Position numbers and translations under genes: made by a program
NCBI GenBank assembly: GCA_963828185.1
Contig: CAWHDV010000006.1
Coordinates: forward strand, 11,868 to 75,867
Source: Rhodoblastus sp963828185
GTDB taxonomy: Bacteria; Pseudomonadota; Alphaproteobacteria; Rhizobiales; Beijerinckiaceae
Length of the DNA: 64,000 bases
Reading direction: 5' to 3'
The notes under the pieces: model-generated
What the model was told of the DNA's origin: nothing
The model's input: the letters and a program-made list of their open reading frames with translations, nothing else
Databases searched by the model: none
Part shown: positions 16,848-25,013 of the stretch, in pieces
Numbering within the stretch: position 1 is the stretch's first letter
Layout: every line of letters starts with the position of its first letter

Positions 16848-17165
16848 ATGATTGTCGAGATTGTGAAATTCGAACTGCCGGCCGGAACGACGCGGGCCGA
16901 CGCCCTGGCCCTGTACCGCAAATCCGCGCCGCAATGGCTCGCCAACCGGGATTTGGCGCAAAAATACTATTTTTTTGATCCGGTTCGCTGCGTCGGCGGC
17001 GGTGTTTATATCTGGCGCTCGCGCGAAGCGGCGGAGCGCTGGCACGGCGAAGACTATCGCCGGATGGTCGGCTCCCTCTATGGAGCGGAGCCGCAGATCG
17101 AAATTCTGGACGCGCTCATCCATGTCGATCCGTCCGCCGGCGCGCTGGCCGAACTGCCCGCCTGA
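16848..17165 (+). CDS. YdhR-like small monooxygenase-fold protein
   Basis: The 105-residue protein resembles the YdhR family (putative mono-oxygenase, dimeric alpha/beta ferredoxin-like barrel). Recognisable parts are the strand VEIVKFELPAGTT, a helix DALALYRKSAPQWL, the strand GGVYIWRSREAAERWH and the closing helix YRRMVGSLYG. No cofactor site can be defined, and biochemical activity in this family is poorly established. The ATG at 16848 is preceded by GGGGGA. It is followed by a convergent tRNA-Thr. The 16571-16847 gap upstream holds nothing recognisable. Confidence 0.7.
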   Translation: MIVEIVKFELPAGTTRADALALYRKSAPQWLANRDLAQKYYFFDPVRCVGGGVYIWRSREAAERWHGEDYRRMVGSLYGAEPQIEILDALIHVDPSAGALAELPA

Positions 17166-17233
17166 AAGTCTTCCGCCAAAAACAACTACCCAGCTATCGC
17201 TTGTCTGACATGCAGGGATTTCAATGGCTGGGA

Positions 17234-17308
<75 letters not shown>

Positions 17309-17478
17309 GAAAACGTCCCAACTCTGCCGGCGTGGCGGCTGTTGGGGCGCGCGGTTTCTGCCACAGCGCGGCGGACATGGCAAGCCTCCGTTTCCATCGC
17401 CCGACATTTTGATCGGCCCGCGCTTGTCCGAGGCGACGTTCGCGCCTAAAACCGGCGCCGATCCCCAGAGATTTGTCC

Positions 17479-17658
17479 ATGGACCCCGAAAAGCCCGCCT
17501 CCCCCGACACGCCGGCCCAAAAGGCCGAGCCCGCCGCCTCGCCGCAAAAGCTGGCGCAAAAGCAGCGACTTGCCGAGGCGCTGCGGGCAAATCTGCGCCG
17601 GCGCAAGGCGCAGGTTCGCGGGCGCAAGGCCGATCCTGACAGCAAAGCTGGCCCTTGA
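17479..17658 (+). CDS. Small conserved basic protein upstream of murA
   Basis: The 59-residue product has a Pro/Ala-rich start and a conserved-looking amphipathic core, QRLAEALRANLRRRKAQVRG. Small proteins with this RLAEALxxNLxRRKAQ core commonly precede murA in related alphaproteobacteria; their function is unknown. The ATG at 17479 is preferred; a TTG two codons upstream is the alternative, and neither has a strong ribosome-binding site. The gene lies 124 bases before murA in the same direction. Confidence 0.7.
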   Translation: MDPEKPASPDTPAQKAEPAASPQKLAQKQRLAEALRANLRRRKAQVRGRKADPDSKAGP

Positions 17659-17782
17659 GGCGCTTGTCGTCTATATGACGCAACCACTCCGCCGCCGATG
17701 GCGCCCGTGAGCGGCAATCGGCGCGCGCGCCCCCAGGAATTTGAGCAAAGCGCGGAAACGAGCCGCGGCACAGCGAGGAGCA

Positions 17783-19078
17783 ATGGATCGCATACGCATT
17801 GTCGGCGGCAGGCCGCTGAATGGGATTATTCCGATTTCCGGGGCCAAGAACGCGGCGTTGCCGTTGATGATCGCCTCGCTCCTGACGGATCGCACGGTCA
17901 CGCTGGAAAATCTGCCGCGCCTGGCCGACGTGAGCCTGCTGGTGCGCATCCTTTCGAATCACGGCGTCGATTATTCGATCGACGGGCGCCGCCAGGGCGA
18001 GGAACAGGACGCCGGCCAGACCGTCCACATGACCGCGCGCGAAATCGTCGACACCACGGCGCCCTATGAACTGGTTTCGCGCATGCGCGCCAGCTTCTGG
18101 GTCGTGGCGCCGCTGCTGGCGCGCTGCGGCGTGGCCAAGGTCTCCCTGCCCGGCGGCTGCGCCATCGGCACAAGGCCCGTTGATCTCCTGCTGATGGCGC
18201 TGGAAAGGCTGGGCGCCGAGATCGAGATCGAGAACGGCTATGTCCTCGCCAAGGCGCCGAAAGGCCTGCGCGGCGCCGAGATCGATTTTCCCAAGGTCAC
18301 GGTCGGCGGCACCCATGTCGCGCTGATGGCCGCCGCGATGGCGCAGGGAACCACCGTGCTGCACAATGCCGCGCGCGAGCCGGAAGTGCTCGACCTGGCG
18401 GAATTGCTGACGAAAATGGGCGCGAAAATCCGCGGCGCCGGCCAATCGACGATCGAAATCGACGGCGTCTCCCGCCTCAACGGCGCCAAGCACCGCGTCC
18501 TGCCCGACCGCATCGAGGCCGGCACTTACGCGATGGCGGTCGCCATGACCGGCGGCGACGTGATGCTGGAGGGCGCGAAGGCCGAACATCTGCAAGCGGC
18601 GCTGGACTTGCTGGTCCTGAGCGGAACGCAGGTCGAATCCTTCGAAAAGGGACTGCGCGTCCATCGCAAGGGCGGCGACATCCTGCCCGTCGACGTCGCC
18701 ACCGCGCCCTTCCCGGGCTTCCCGACCGATCTCCAGGCGCAATTCATGGCGCTGATGACAAGGGCGAAAGGCGTTTCGCGAATCACCGAGACGATTTTCG
18801 AAAACCGCTTCATGCACGTGCAGGAACTCGCCCGCTTCGGCGCGCGGATAAAACTCGACGGCGACAGCGCCATTGTCGAGGGCGTCGAGCGGCTCAAGGG
18901 CGCTCCCGTCATGGCCACCGACCTGCGCGCCTCGGTTTCGCTTGTCATCGCCGCGCTCGCCGCCGAGGGCGAAAGCATGGTGCAGCGCGTCTATCACCTC
19001 GATCGCGGTTTTGAGGCGCTCGAGCGCAAGCTCAGCCGCTGCGGCGCCGACATCACCCGCATCTCCACCGGCGGCTAA
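17783..19078 (+). CDS. murA: UDP-N-acetylglucosamine 1-carboxyvinyltransferase
   Basis: MurA transfers enolpyruvate from PEP to UDP-GlcNAc, the first committed step of peptidoglycan synthesis in the cytoplasm. The 431-residue protein has SGAKNAALP with the catalytic lysine (K22) and the fosfomycin-target cysteine C126 in LPGGCAIGTRPVDLLL; the usual DLHL is DLLL here. The ATG at 17783 follows GAGGAG, and the frame could extend 14 codons upstream without a better site. A strong terminator follows. Confidence 0.97.
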   Translation: MDRIRIVGGRPLNGIIPISGAKNAALPLMIASLLTDRTVTLENLPRLADVSLLVRILSNHGVDYSIDGRRQGEEQDAGQTVHMTAREIVDTTAPYELVSRMRASFWVVAPLLARCGVAKVSLPGGCAIGTRPVDLLLMALERLGAEIEIENGYVLAKAPKGLRGAEIDFPKVTVGGTHVALMAAAMAQGTTVLHNAAREPEVLDLAELLTKMGAKIRGAGQSTIEIDGVSRLNGAKHRVLPDRIEAGTYAMAVAMTGGDVMLEGAKAEHLQAALDLLVLSGTQVESFEKGLRVHRKGGDILPVDVATAPFPGFPTDLQAQFMALMTRAKGVSRITETIFENRFMHVQELARFGARIKLDGDSAIVEGVERLKGAPVMATDLRASVSLVIAALAAEGESMVQRVYHLDRGFEALERKLSRCGADITRISTGG

Positions 19079-19105
19079 AAAAAAGATCATCGGCGCAAAT
19101 AAGCC

Positions 19106-19142
19106 AATGGCCGCGCTTTATCGAAAGCGCGGCCATTTTTTT
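19106..19142. terminator. Bidirectional rho-independent terminator (murA / PodJ-like gene)
   Basis: A 14-base-pair perfect stem (19106-19119 with 19124-19137) with loop ATCG is followed by a run of T on the plus strand. It begins with AA on the other side, so it could also serve the convergent minus-strand gene that ends at 19159. Confidence 0.9.
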
Positions 19143-19158
19143 GCATTGCCGGGGTCCG

Positions 19159-22100
19159 TCAAGGCCTCGACGACGCGGCGGTCCTTGCCGTTGGCGTGAA
19201 CTGGGCGGCCGGGCCGGCCGAAGCGACCGGCGCCGCATTGGCGGACGAGGTCGCCGGACGCGCGTGGAATTCGGCGACCTGCTTTTTCGCCGCCGCAAGC
19301 TGGGCGGCGTCGAGCCGCGCGGCCATGTCGTCACGTTTTCTGCCGGCGTCGTCGTCGCCTTGTTTCGCCGCGGCGGCAAACCAGACATAGCTTTGCGCCA
19401 TGTCCTGCTTCACGCCCATGCCCCGCGCGTAGAGTATGGCGAGATTGAACTGGCTGTCGCGCACGCCATAGTCGGCGGCCCGGTGGAACCATTGCGCGGC
19501 GCTGGCGTAATCGGGCTTGCCGTCGACGCCTTCCGCCTCGATGACGGCCAGATTGTGCATGGCGCGGATATTGCCCAGAAGCGCCGATTTTTGATAATAG
19601 TCGCGCGCCTTGTAAAGGTCGCGCGGCGCGCCGGAGCCCTTTTCGAATATGGCGCCGAGGCGATATTGCGCCTGGGCGAGGCCTTGCGCGGCCGCCTTCT
19701 CATACCAGCCGATCGCCGCCGCCGGATCGCGCGCGACGCCGCGCCCTTCGGCGAGACGCACGCCCATGTCGTATTGCGCCGCGGCGTCGCCTTTCTCCGC
19801 CAGATCTCTGACGCTGTGGAATTGCGCCCGGGACTCCATGGCCGCCATGCTGTTGACGCGCGAGATCGAGCCCACGGCGAGCGGATCGATCAGGCTGGCT
19901 CCGCGCGCCGGCCGCGGCGCGGGATTGGCGGCGGGATTTGCCGGCGCGACGGCCGGGGGAGGAACAGGCGCGGCGACGGGTGCGCTGGACGCGGGCGCCG
20001 GCGCGCTTTCGGCGTCCGCGTGAGTCGCTGCATTTTCCTGCGACGGCGCGGACGAGATCGCCGGGGTCTTGTCGGCGTGCCGGGGGCCGGCGACCGAAAG
20101 CATCGGCGGCGAGGCGTTGTCGAAGTGCGAATAGGCCTGGTAGGCGCCAAGCGCCAGCACCGTGCCGGCCATCACCAGCAGCGCCGGCAAGCGGCGCGCG
20201 CCGGCCTTCTCGATCGACGCGGTCGGGCGCACGAAGGCGGACACGCGCTCGGCGGCTGCGCCCGCGCCCAGGCTTGCTCCCAAGTTCGCGCCCAAGCTTG
20301 CGGCCTTGCCGCGCTTCTGACGTTCGGCCTCGGCCTTTTCCGCGATTTCGGCGGCGGCGCGCGCAGCCAGGGCCCGACGCGCCACATCGATATAATTGGC
20401 CTGCGCCGGCTTGGCCTTCAGCGCGGCCTCGTCATCGCGCAGCAGGGTGACCACCGGCGCGTCCTGCTCGCCGGATTCCGGATCGTGAAGATCGGATTCG
20501 TCGAGAGCCGCGACGGTCGCGCGCTCCACCGGGCGGCCGGCGCCCGGCTCCATCAGGAAATTGGCGTCCAGGTCCTGTTGCCGTGCGGTTGGCCGTGGCG
20601 GAGCGGCCCTTGCCGGAACCGGCGCCCGCACGGCTTCACGTTTTTCCGACATCATGCTGGATTGGGCGGCGCGAGTCTCGACCACGTCGTCTTCGAGCAT
20701 GGCGAGACGGTCGACGACCTTCTCCAGCGTCTCGTGCACAGCGGACAGGGTCTGCTGGGCGCGCCGGTCGGAAACGTCGTGCTTTTCCCGTAGATCGGCG
20801 ATTTCGCGCGCAGACTCTTCGTCGCGTTTCGGCGACGGCAGATTGGCGAGGGCCTCGCGAAACGCCAATTTGGCTGCGTCGCGTTCAGCTTCGCGCGAGG
20901 TTTCCAGGCGGCTCGCCAGATCCTCGAAGGCGCGCTCGAGCTTGGCGCCGGTCTGCGGATCGCCACGATCAAGCCTTTCGGACACTTGCGCGACCTGCCG
21001 CTCCAGCGCTTCGATCGCGCGGGAATCGGCCTGTGGCGCAAGAGCGGCGTCGAGCTTTTCGGCCAGCGCGCGCAACAGCGGCTCGATCATCGTCGGCGTC
21101 GGCGCGATGGCTTCGCCCTGGCCATCGATGCGGGCGGCCAGCGCCTGGTGCACGAAATCGAGGCGACGCGACAACTCGTCGAAGCGCGAATCCGCCAGGG
21201 TCGGCGGCTCGACCGGGACGACAGCGGCGCGCTCGATGCGCGAAGCGAGATCATCCAGCCGCGTCTCCAGGCCGCGCCAGCCGGCGGCGCTTTGCGCGAG
21301 GCCGGCTTCCTGCGCGCGGCCAGCCTCGCGCGTCTGCCGCGCAACTTCTTCCAGCCGTTCGGACAGGTCGGCGACCTGCCTTTCGATTCGTTCCATTGGC
21401 GCCATCTGCTCGACTGCGGCGGCGATCATCGCGCGCAATTGATCTGACTGGTCGCAGACCCTGAGGAAATCGGCGCGATCGGCGCCGCCGGCATGGCGCA
21501 AATCCTCGATCCTGGCCTCGACGTCGCGCAACTGCCGGGCGACGCCGTCGAAATTGGCGGAGGCGCCGGCTTCGGCCATGGCGCGCCGCAATTCGTCGGC
21601 GAGGGCCTCGATGGGTCCCAGCACCGTTTCGCGCAGCCCCTCGTCGCGCGAACGCTCGATGCGGTCGCCAAGCTCGTGTACGGCGTTTTCCAGCGAGGCC
21701 AGCTGGCTGCGCGGCGCGACATCGGCGAGCGCGCGGCCCATGGCGTCAACCTGCCGGGCAAGCGCCTCGATCTCGGCGGAAGAGGTCGGCTGTCCCCGCG
21801 TTTCGGCGGCGCGCAAAACAGCGTCGCGCGCCTGATCGACGCGCAGGCCAAGGTCGCGCATGGCGCCTTCGAGACCGGCGACCGCGCCGCGCGGCGCGAC
21901 ATCGGTCAGCGCCCGGCCCATCGAGGCCAGCTCCGCGCGCAGGCCGTCGAGGTCGGGGGGGGCGGACGCCGCTGGCGCCGCCACAACCGCTTCGACGCGG
22001 GCCGTCAGGTCGCGCAAGGCCTTCTCGACCTGGGCGCCGGAGGCGCGCGAAGAGGCTTCGGACGCGCGCAACATGGCGTCCTGGGCCTGGTCGACCCGGT

Positions 22101-24078
22101 TCGTCAGTTCGCGCATGGCGCTTTCGAGACCGGCGACGGCGCCGCGCGGCGCCACGTCGGTCAGGGCGCGGCCAATGGCCGCCAAATCAGAGCGCAGGCC
22201 TTCAAAATCCGTCGGCGAGGAAGGCGTGGGCGCGGACAAGACCGTCTCGACGCGAGCCGTCAGGTCGCGCATGGCCTTCTCGACGTTGGCGCCCGAGCCG
22301 GAAGCGCGCGAGGAAGCCTCGGACGCGCGCAACATGGTTTCTTGCGCCTGATCGACGCGGCGGCACAGGTCGCGCAAGGCGCTTTCGACGCTCGCGACTG
22401 CGCCCCTTGGGGCGACATCGGCGAGCGCGCCGCTCATGGCCGCCAGCTCGGCGCGTAATTTTTCGAGATCGGCGGGGCCGGCGACGGAAGGCGCGGACAG
22501 GACAGCCTCGACGCGCTGGGTCAGGTCGCGCAAGGCTTTTTCCATGCCGGCGCCCGCGTCGCCCTGGGCGCGCGAGGCGGCGGCGCCGGCGGTAAACTCG
22601 CGGCGCATTTCCTCGATACGGCCCGACAGCGATTCGATGCCATGCTGCAGCCGGTCGATCCGCCGGTCTTCGACGGGCGCGGGAGCAACGGGCTCGGCGC
22701 GTTCGAATTTTTTCGCGAAGGCCTCGAAACGCTCGTCGAGCAGCGCCGCCAGCGGCGGCGCCTCGGCAGCGGGCGGCGGCGCCTGGGGAGCGGGCGGCGG
22801 CGCGACGGATTTTTCGGCGACACGGTCAAGCTTTCGCGCCAGCGCCTCGAAACGCTCGTCGATGAGCGCGGCCAGCGGCGCCGCGACAGTGGCCGCCGGA
22901 CGGATTTTCTGCGCGACGCCCAGGTCGAGGTCACGCTGGCGCGCGGCGATCGCCGAAATGGCGCCGTCGAGCGGGCGGCGCGCCGGCAGCGGATGAGAAG
23001 CCGCCGGCGAAGGCGTGGGTTCCGCCGGCGAGCGCGCGCCCTGGCGGTCGAGGCGGGCCATCAAGCCGTCGAAGCGACGCTCGAGGCGGGCGAATTGCTC
23101 ATCGCGCGCGGCGCCGGGCGGCGTCTCCTCGGCTTTTTCTATTTTCGCGAGAATTCCGGACAGGCGGGCGTCGAGCTGGCGCAGCGCGGGCTCGTCAGGC
23201 AGGCTTTTGACCGGGCCCGGCGCCGTCTCGGGCCGCGGCGCGCGAGGCAGGCTTTCGGCGGACCGTTCCTTGGCGAGCAGGCGCGTCTCGATTTCGGCGA
23301 GACGATCGTTCACGCCGGAGATCATGCCTTGCAGCGGCCTGACGCTGTCCCGGGCGCCGCGCTGCAATTTCTGTTCAAGGCCAGCCAGCCGGGCGTCCAC
23401 CTGCGCCAAGGCGTCGGCGCGGTCGCTCTCCGCCGTTTCGATCATCGTCGCCACATTGGCGATCGCCCGGGCGGTGCGCGCTTCCACGCGGCCGGCCTGG
23501 TCCTGGAACGCCGACACGGCCTGTTCGAGCAAGGCCTCGGCGTCGGCGGAAGCGTCCCGGCCAGTGCGGACGCGCCGCGTATCGACATGCAAATCGTCGG
23601 CATAGGCCTCACGCGGCGTTTTCGCGCGAAGCCTTTCGGGCGCAGGCGCCGCAGGGCGCAGGCGCGATTCGCGTTGCGATGCGAAATCCTCATCCCAGTT
23701 CGATTCGCTGAAATCCACTTCGTTGCGCGCGGCTGCGCCAAGGCGCGCGCGGTCGCGCCGCGTTTCCTCACGCCTCGCTCCGTCCCGCGGAACTTCCCGG
23801 GGACGGACCGATTCGCCGCGCCGCCTGCGCGGCGGCTGGCCTTCGTCAAACTCGTCGTCCATTTCATGGCTCAACCGGGCCAGCTGGGCCGCGACCGCCT
23901 CCAGACGCTCCTCGGCGTCGAAATCCTGGGCGTTCGCGCCGATCTCGGCGGCGCGGTCCGCTATGGCCCTGTTCATCCACTCGCCCAAGGTGACGCCGTC
24001 GCGGCGCGCCGCTTCCTTGGCTGCCTCCCGCGCGTCGAAATCAATGCCCTTGATGCTCCAGGGAACCGCCTTGTTCAT
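19159..24078 (-). CDS. podJ: PodJ-like polar localization protein (coiled coil, membrane helix, Sel1 repeats)
   Basis: PodJ-type proteins mark a cell pole and recruit polarity and division factors in alphaproteobacteria. The 1639-residue product starts with the family motif PWSIKGIDFDAREAAKEAAR and GVTLGEWMNRAI (residues 5-37). A very long Arg/Glu/Ala-rich coiled coil follows to about residue 1200, then a single membrane helix (LPALLVMAGTVLALGAY, about residue 1300), a Pro/Ala-rich linker and periplasmic Sel1 repeats (GDAAAQYDMGVRLAEGRGV and three more, about 1425-1580). The coiled coil contains repeats of about 85 residues. The ATG at 24078 has GGGAAG upstream; an earlier in-frame start at 24138 is less likely. 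It is divergent from the merR gene. The symbol reflects architecture, not proven orthology. Confidence 0.85.
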   Translation of the reverse strand: MNKAVPWSIKGIDFDAREAAKEAARRDGVTLGEWMNRAIADRAAEIGANAQDFDAEERLEAVAAQLARLSHEMDDEFDEGQPPRRRRGESVRPREVPRDGARREETRRDRARLGAAARNEVDFSESNWDEDFASQRESRLRPAAPAPERLRAKTPREAYADDLHVDTRRVRTGRDASADAEALLEQAVSAFQDQAGRVEARTARAIANVATMIETAESDRADALAQVDARLAGLEQKLQRGARDSVRPLQGMISGVNDRLAEIETRLLAKERSAESLPRAPRPETAPGPVKSLPDEPALRQLDARLSGILAKIEKAEETPPGAARDEQFARLERRFDGLMARLDRQGARSPAEPTPSPAASHPLPARRPLDGAISAIAARQRDLDLGVAQKIRPAATVAAPLAALIDERFEALARKLDRVAEKSVAPPPAPQAPPPAAEAPPLAALLDERFEAFAKKFERAEPVAPAPVEDRRIDRLQHGIESLSGRIEEMRREFTAGAAASRAQGDAGAGMEKALRDLTQRVEAVLSAPSVAGPADLEKLRAELAAMSGALADVAPRGAVASVESALRDLCRRVDQAQETMLRASEASSRASGSGANVEKAMRDLTARVETVLSAPTPSSPTDFEGLRSDLAAIGRALTDVAPRGAVAGLESAMRELTNRVDQAQDAMLRASEASSRASGAQVEKALRDLTARVEAVVAAPAASAPPDLDGLRAELASMGRALTDVAPRGAVAGLEGAMRDLGLRVDQARDAVLRAAETRGQPTSSAEIEALARQVDAMGRALADVAPRSQLASLENAVHELGDRIERSRDEGLRETVLGPIEALADELRRAMAEAGASANFDGVARQLRDVEARIEDLRHAGGADRADFLRVCDQSDQLRAMIAAAVEQMAPMERIERQVADLSERLEEVARQTREAGRAQEAGLAQSAAGWRGLETRLDDLASRIERAAVVPVEPPTLADSRFDELSRRLDFVHQALAARIDGQGEAIAPTPTMIEPLLRALAEKLDAALAPQADSRAIEALERQVAQVSERLDRGDPQTGAKLERAFEDLASRLETSREAERDAAKLAFREALANLPSPKRDEESAREIADLREKHDVSDRRAQQTLSAVHETLEKVVDRLAMLEDDVVETRAAQSSMMSEKREAVRAPVPARAAPPRPTARQQDLDANFLMEPGAGRPVERATVAALDESDLHDPESGEQDAPVVTLLRDDEAALKAKPAQANYIDVARRALAARAAAEIAEKAEAERQKRGKAASLGANLGASLGAGAAAERVSAFVRPTASIEKAGARRLPALLVMAGTVLALGAYQAYSHFDNASPPMLSVAGPRHADKTPAISSAPSQENAATHADAESAPAPASSAPVAAPVPPPAVAPANPAANPAPRPARGASLIDPLAVGSISRVNSMAAMESRAQFHSVRDLAEKGDAAAQYDMGVRLAEGRGVARDPAAAIGWYEKAAAQGLAQAQYRLGAIFEKGSGAPRDLYKARDYYQKSALLGNIRAMHNLAVIEAEGVDGKPDYASAAQWFHRAADYGVRDSQFNLAILYARGMGVKQDMAQSYVWFAAAAKQGDDDAGRKRDDMAARLDAAQLAAAKKQVAEFHARPATSSANAAPVASAGPAAQFTPTARTAASSRP
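21690..22560 (-). repeat. Internal ~255-base repeats in the PodJ-like gene
   Basis: Three to four consecutive units of about 85 codons share the order DVAPRGAVAGLESAMRELTNR, VDQAQDAMLRASEASSRASG, VEKALRDLTARVEAV and LRAELASMGRAL. The two most similar copies also agree over long DNA stretches, and the outer copies are degenerate. The units probably extend the coiled coil. They may be prone to copy-number change or assembly collapse. Boundaries are approximate. Confidence 0.75.
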
Positions 24079-24113
24079 TTTTGCTTCCCGGTTTGCCCGC
24101 CGCCAAGCGGAGT

Positions 24114-24153
24114 GATTCCACCTGACGCGCCGCCCCAATTGTGCGCGCGACTC
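24114..24153. promoter_or_regulatory. Two GANTC (CcrM methylation) sites upstream of the PodJ-like gene
   Basis: GATTC at 24114-24118 and GACTC at 24149-24153 lie within 75 bases of the PodJ-like start. In Caulobacter, podJ is a cell-cycle gene influenced by GcrA and CcrM methylation at GANTC. The sites are directly visible; the regulation is inferred, and GANTC can occur by chance. Confidence 0.35.
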
Positions 24154-24332
24154 AAAGCGCGACGAAGAGCGGCGGCCCTCGCATCAGCATTCCGCGTTTA
24201 TGGTAAAAAACGCGTTAACATTGACCGAAGCGGGGATTTCCGTGTCGAAACGGGATTGCAAGTTGTGCTGACGTGCGTTACAACCTTGACGTGTGCTGCG
24301 TAACGATTCCTTATGCAATCAGGACCATTTTC

Positions 24333-24752
24333 ATGAACGCCACCGCCGTCCTTCATACGCCATCCCCCGATGCAGCCAGCGCCGGCTCCGAACTGCTGAC
24401 GATTGGCGAAGTCTCCCGTCTTTACGGCGTGACCCTTCGCGCCTTGCGCTTCTACGAACAGCGCGGCCTGCTCAAACCGATCCGGCGCGGAGGCGCCCGT
24501 TTTTACGATGGCGTGCAGAAGGTGCGCCTGCAGATGATTCTCAAGGGCAAGCATCTCGGTTTCACCTTGACGGAAATCGCCGAACTGCTTGAAACCGAGT
24601 CCGGCCGCGACAAGAAGAGCGACGATTTCGTCCTCGACGAGAAAATGGTGCTGTCGCAGTTGCGCCACCTCGAAGCGCGCCGCTCGGATCTCGACCAGGC
24701 GATCGAGGAATTGCGCGTCGCGCATCGCAAGCTGGTCGGCGGCGGACGCTGA
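24333..24752 (+). CDS. MerR-family transcriptional regulator
   Basis: The 139-residue protein has the MerR winged helix-turn-helix: LTIGEVSRLYGVTLRALRFYEQRGLLKPIRR (shown here by its parts TIGEVSRLYGVTLRALRFYE and RGLLKP), then ARFYDGVQKVRLQMI and a C-terminal dimerisation coiled coil. No cysteines are present in the effector region, so it is not a classical metal or redox sensor. The ATG at 24333 has AGGA eight bases upstream. It precedes the beta-oxidation operon, as MerR regulators often do in alphaproteobacteria, so it may sense an acyl-CoA-related signal. It has its own terminator. Confidence 0.85.
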   Translation: MNATAVLHTPSPDAASAGSELLTIGEVSRLYGVTLRALRFYEQRGLLKPIRRGGARFYDGVQKVRLQMILKGKHLGFTLTEIAELLETESGRDKKSDDFVLDEKMVLSQLRHLEARRSDLDQAIEELRVAHRKLVGGGR

Positions 24753-24852
24753 ACCCTGTTTGCCTCCGCCCAAAAGCGATTGGCGCGGGCAGGCGAACCA
24801 TCACGATTGCTTTACTAACGGCGCGCCCTTCGCGCCGCTGACTGGATTACGT

Positions 24853-24881
24853 GGCGCGCCCCTTTGGCGCGCCTTTTTTTT
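24853..24881 (+). terminator. Rho-independent terminator after the merR gene
   Basis: The arms GGCGCGCC (24853-24860) and GGCGCGCC (24866-24873) pair around the loop CCTTT and are followed by eight T residues. It isolates the MerR gene from the downstream operon, which has its own promoter. Confidence 0.9.
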
Positions 24882-24912
24882 CCTTTCACGGCCCCGCGGC
24901 GCAACCGCCCCC

Positions 24913-24951
24913 TTGTCATGACTGGCGTATTAGTTTATATATGAACTAATA
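24913..24951 (+). promoter_or_regulatory. Promoter with overlapping operator of the beta-oxidation operon
   Basis: A -35 TTGTCA (24913-24918) and a -10 TATATA (24936-24941) are separated by 17 bases. The -10 sits in the centre of a perfect inverted repeat, TATTAGTT (24928-24935), 8 bases, AACTAATA (24944-24951). An operator centred on the -10 is the layout of a repressor, for example a TetR- or GntR-family acyl-CoA sensor. A MerR activator would instead bind within a 19-base spacer. The binding protein is unknown. Confidence 0.7.
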
Positions 24952-25013
24952 TAAAGCGAGCCCGAGTGACGCGACCCATGTCGCGCGCAAAATTCCGGGA
25001 CAGGGAGGATGAC

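Noticed and set aside
22642..24303. A 553-codon plus-strand frame across the PodJ-like gene
   Set aside because: High-GC shadow of the coiled-coil gene, which has the PodJ N-terminal motif, membrane helix and Sel1 repeats on the other strand.
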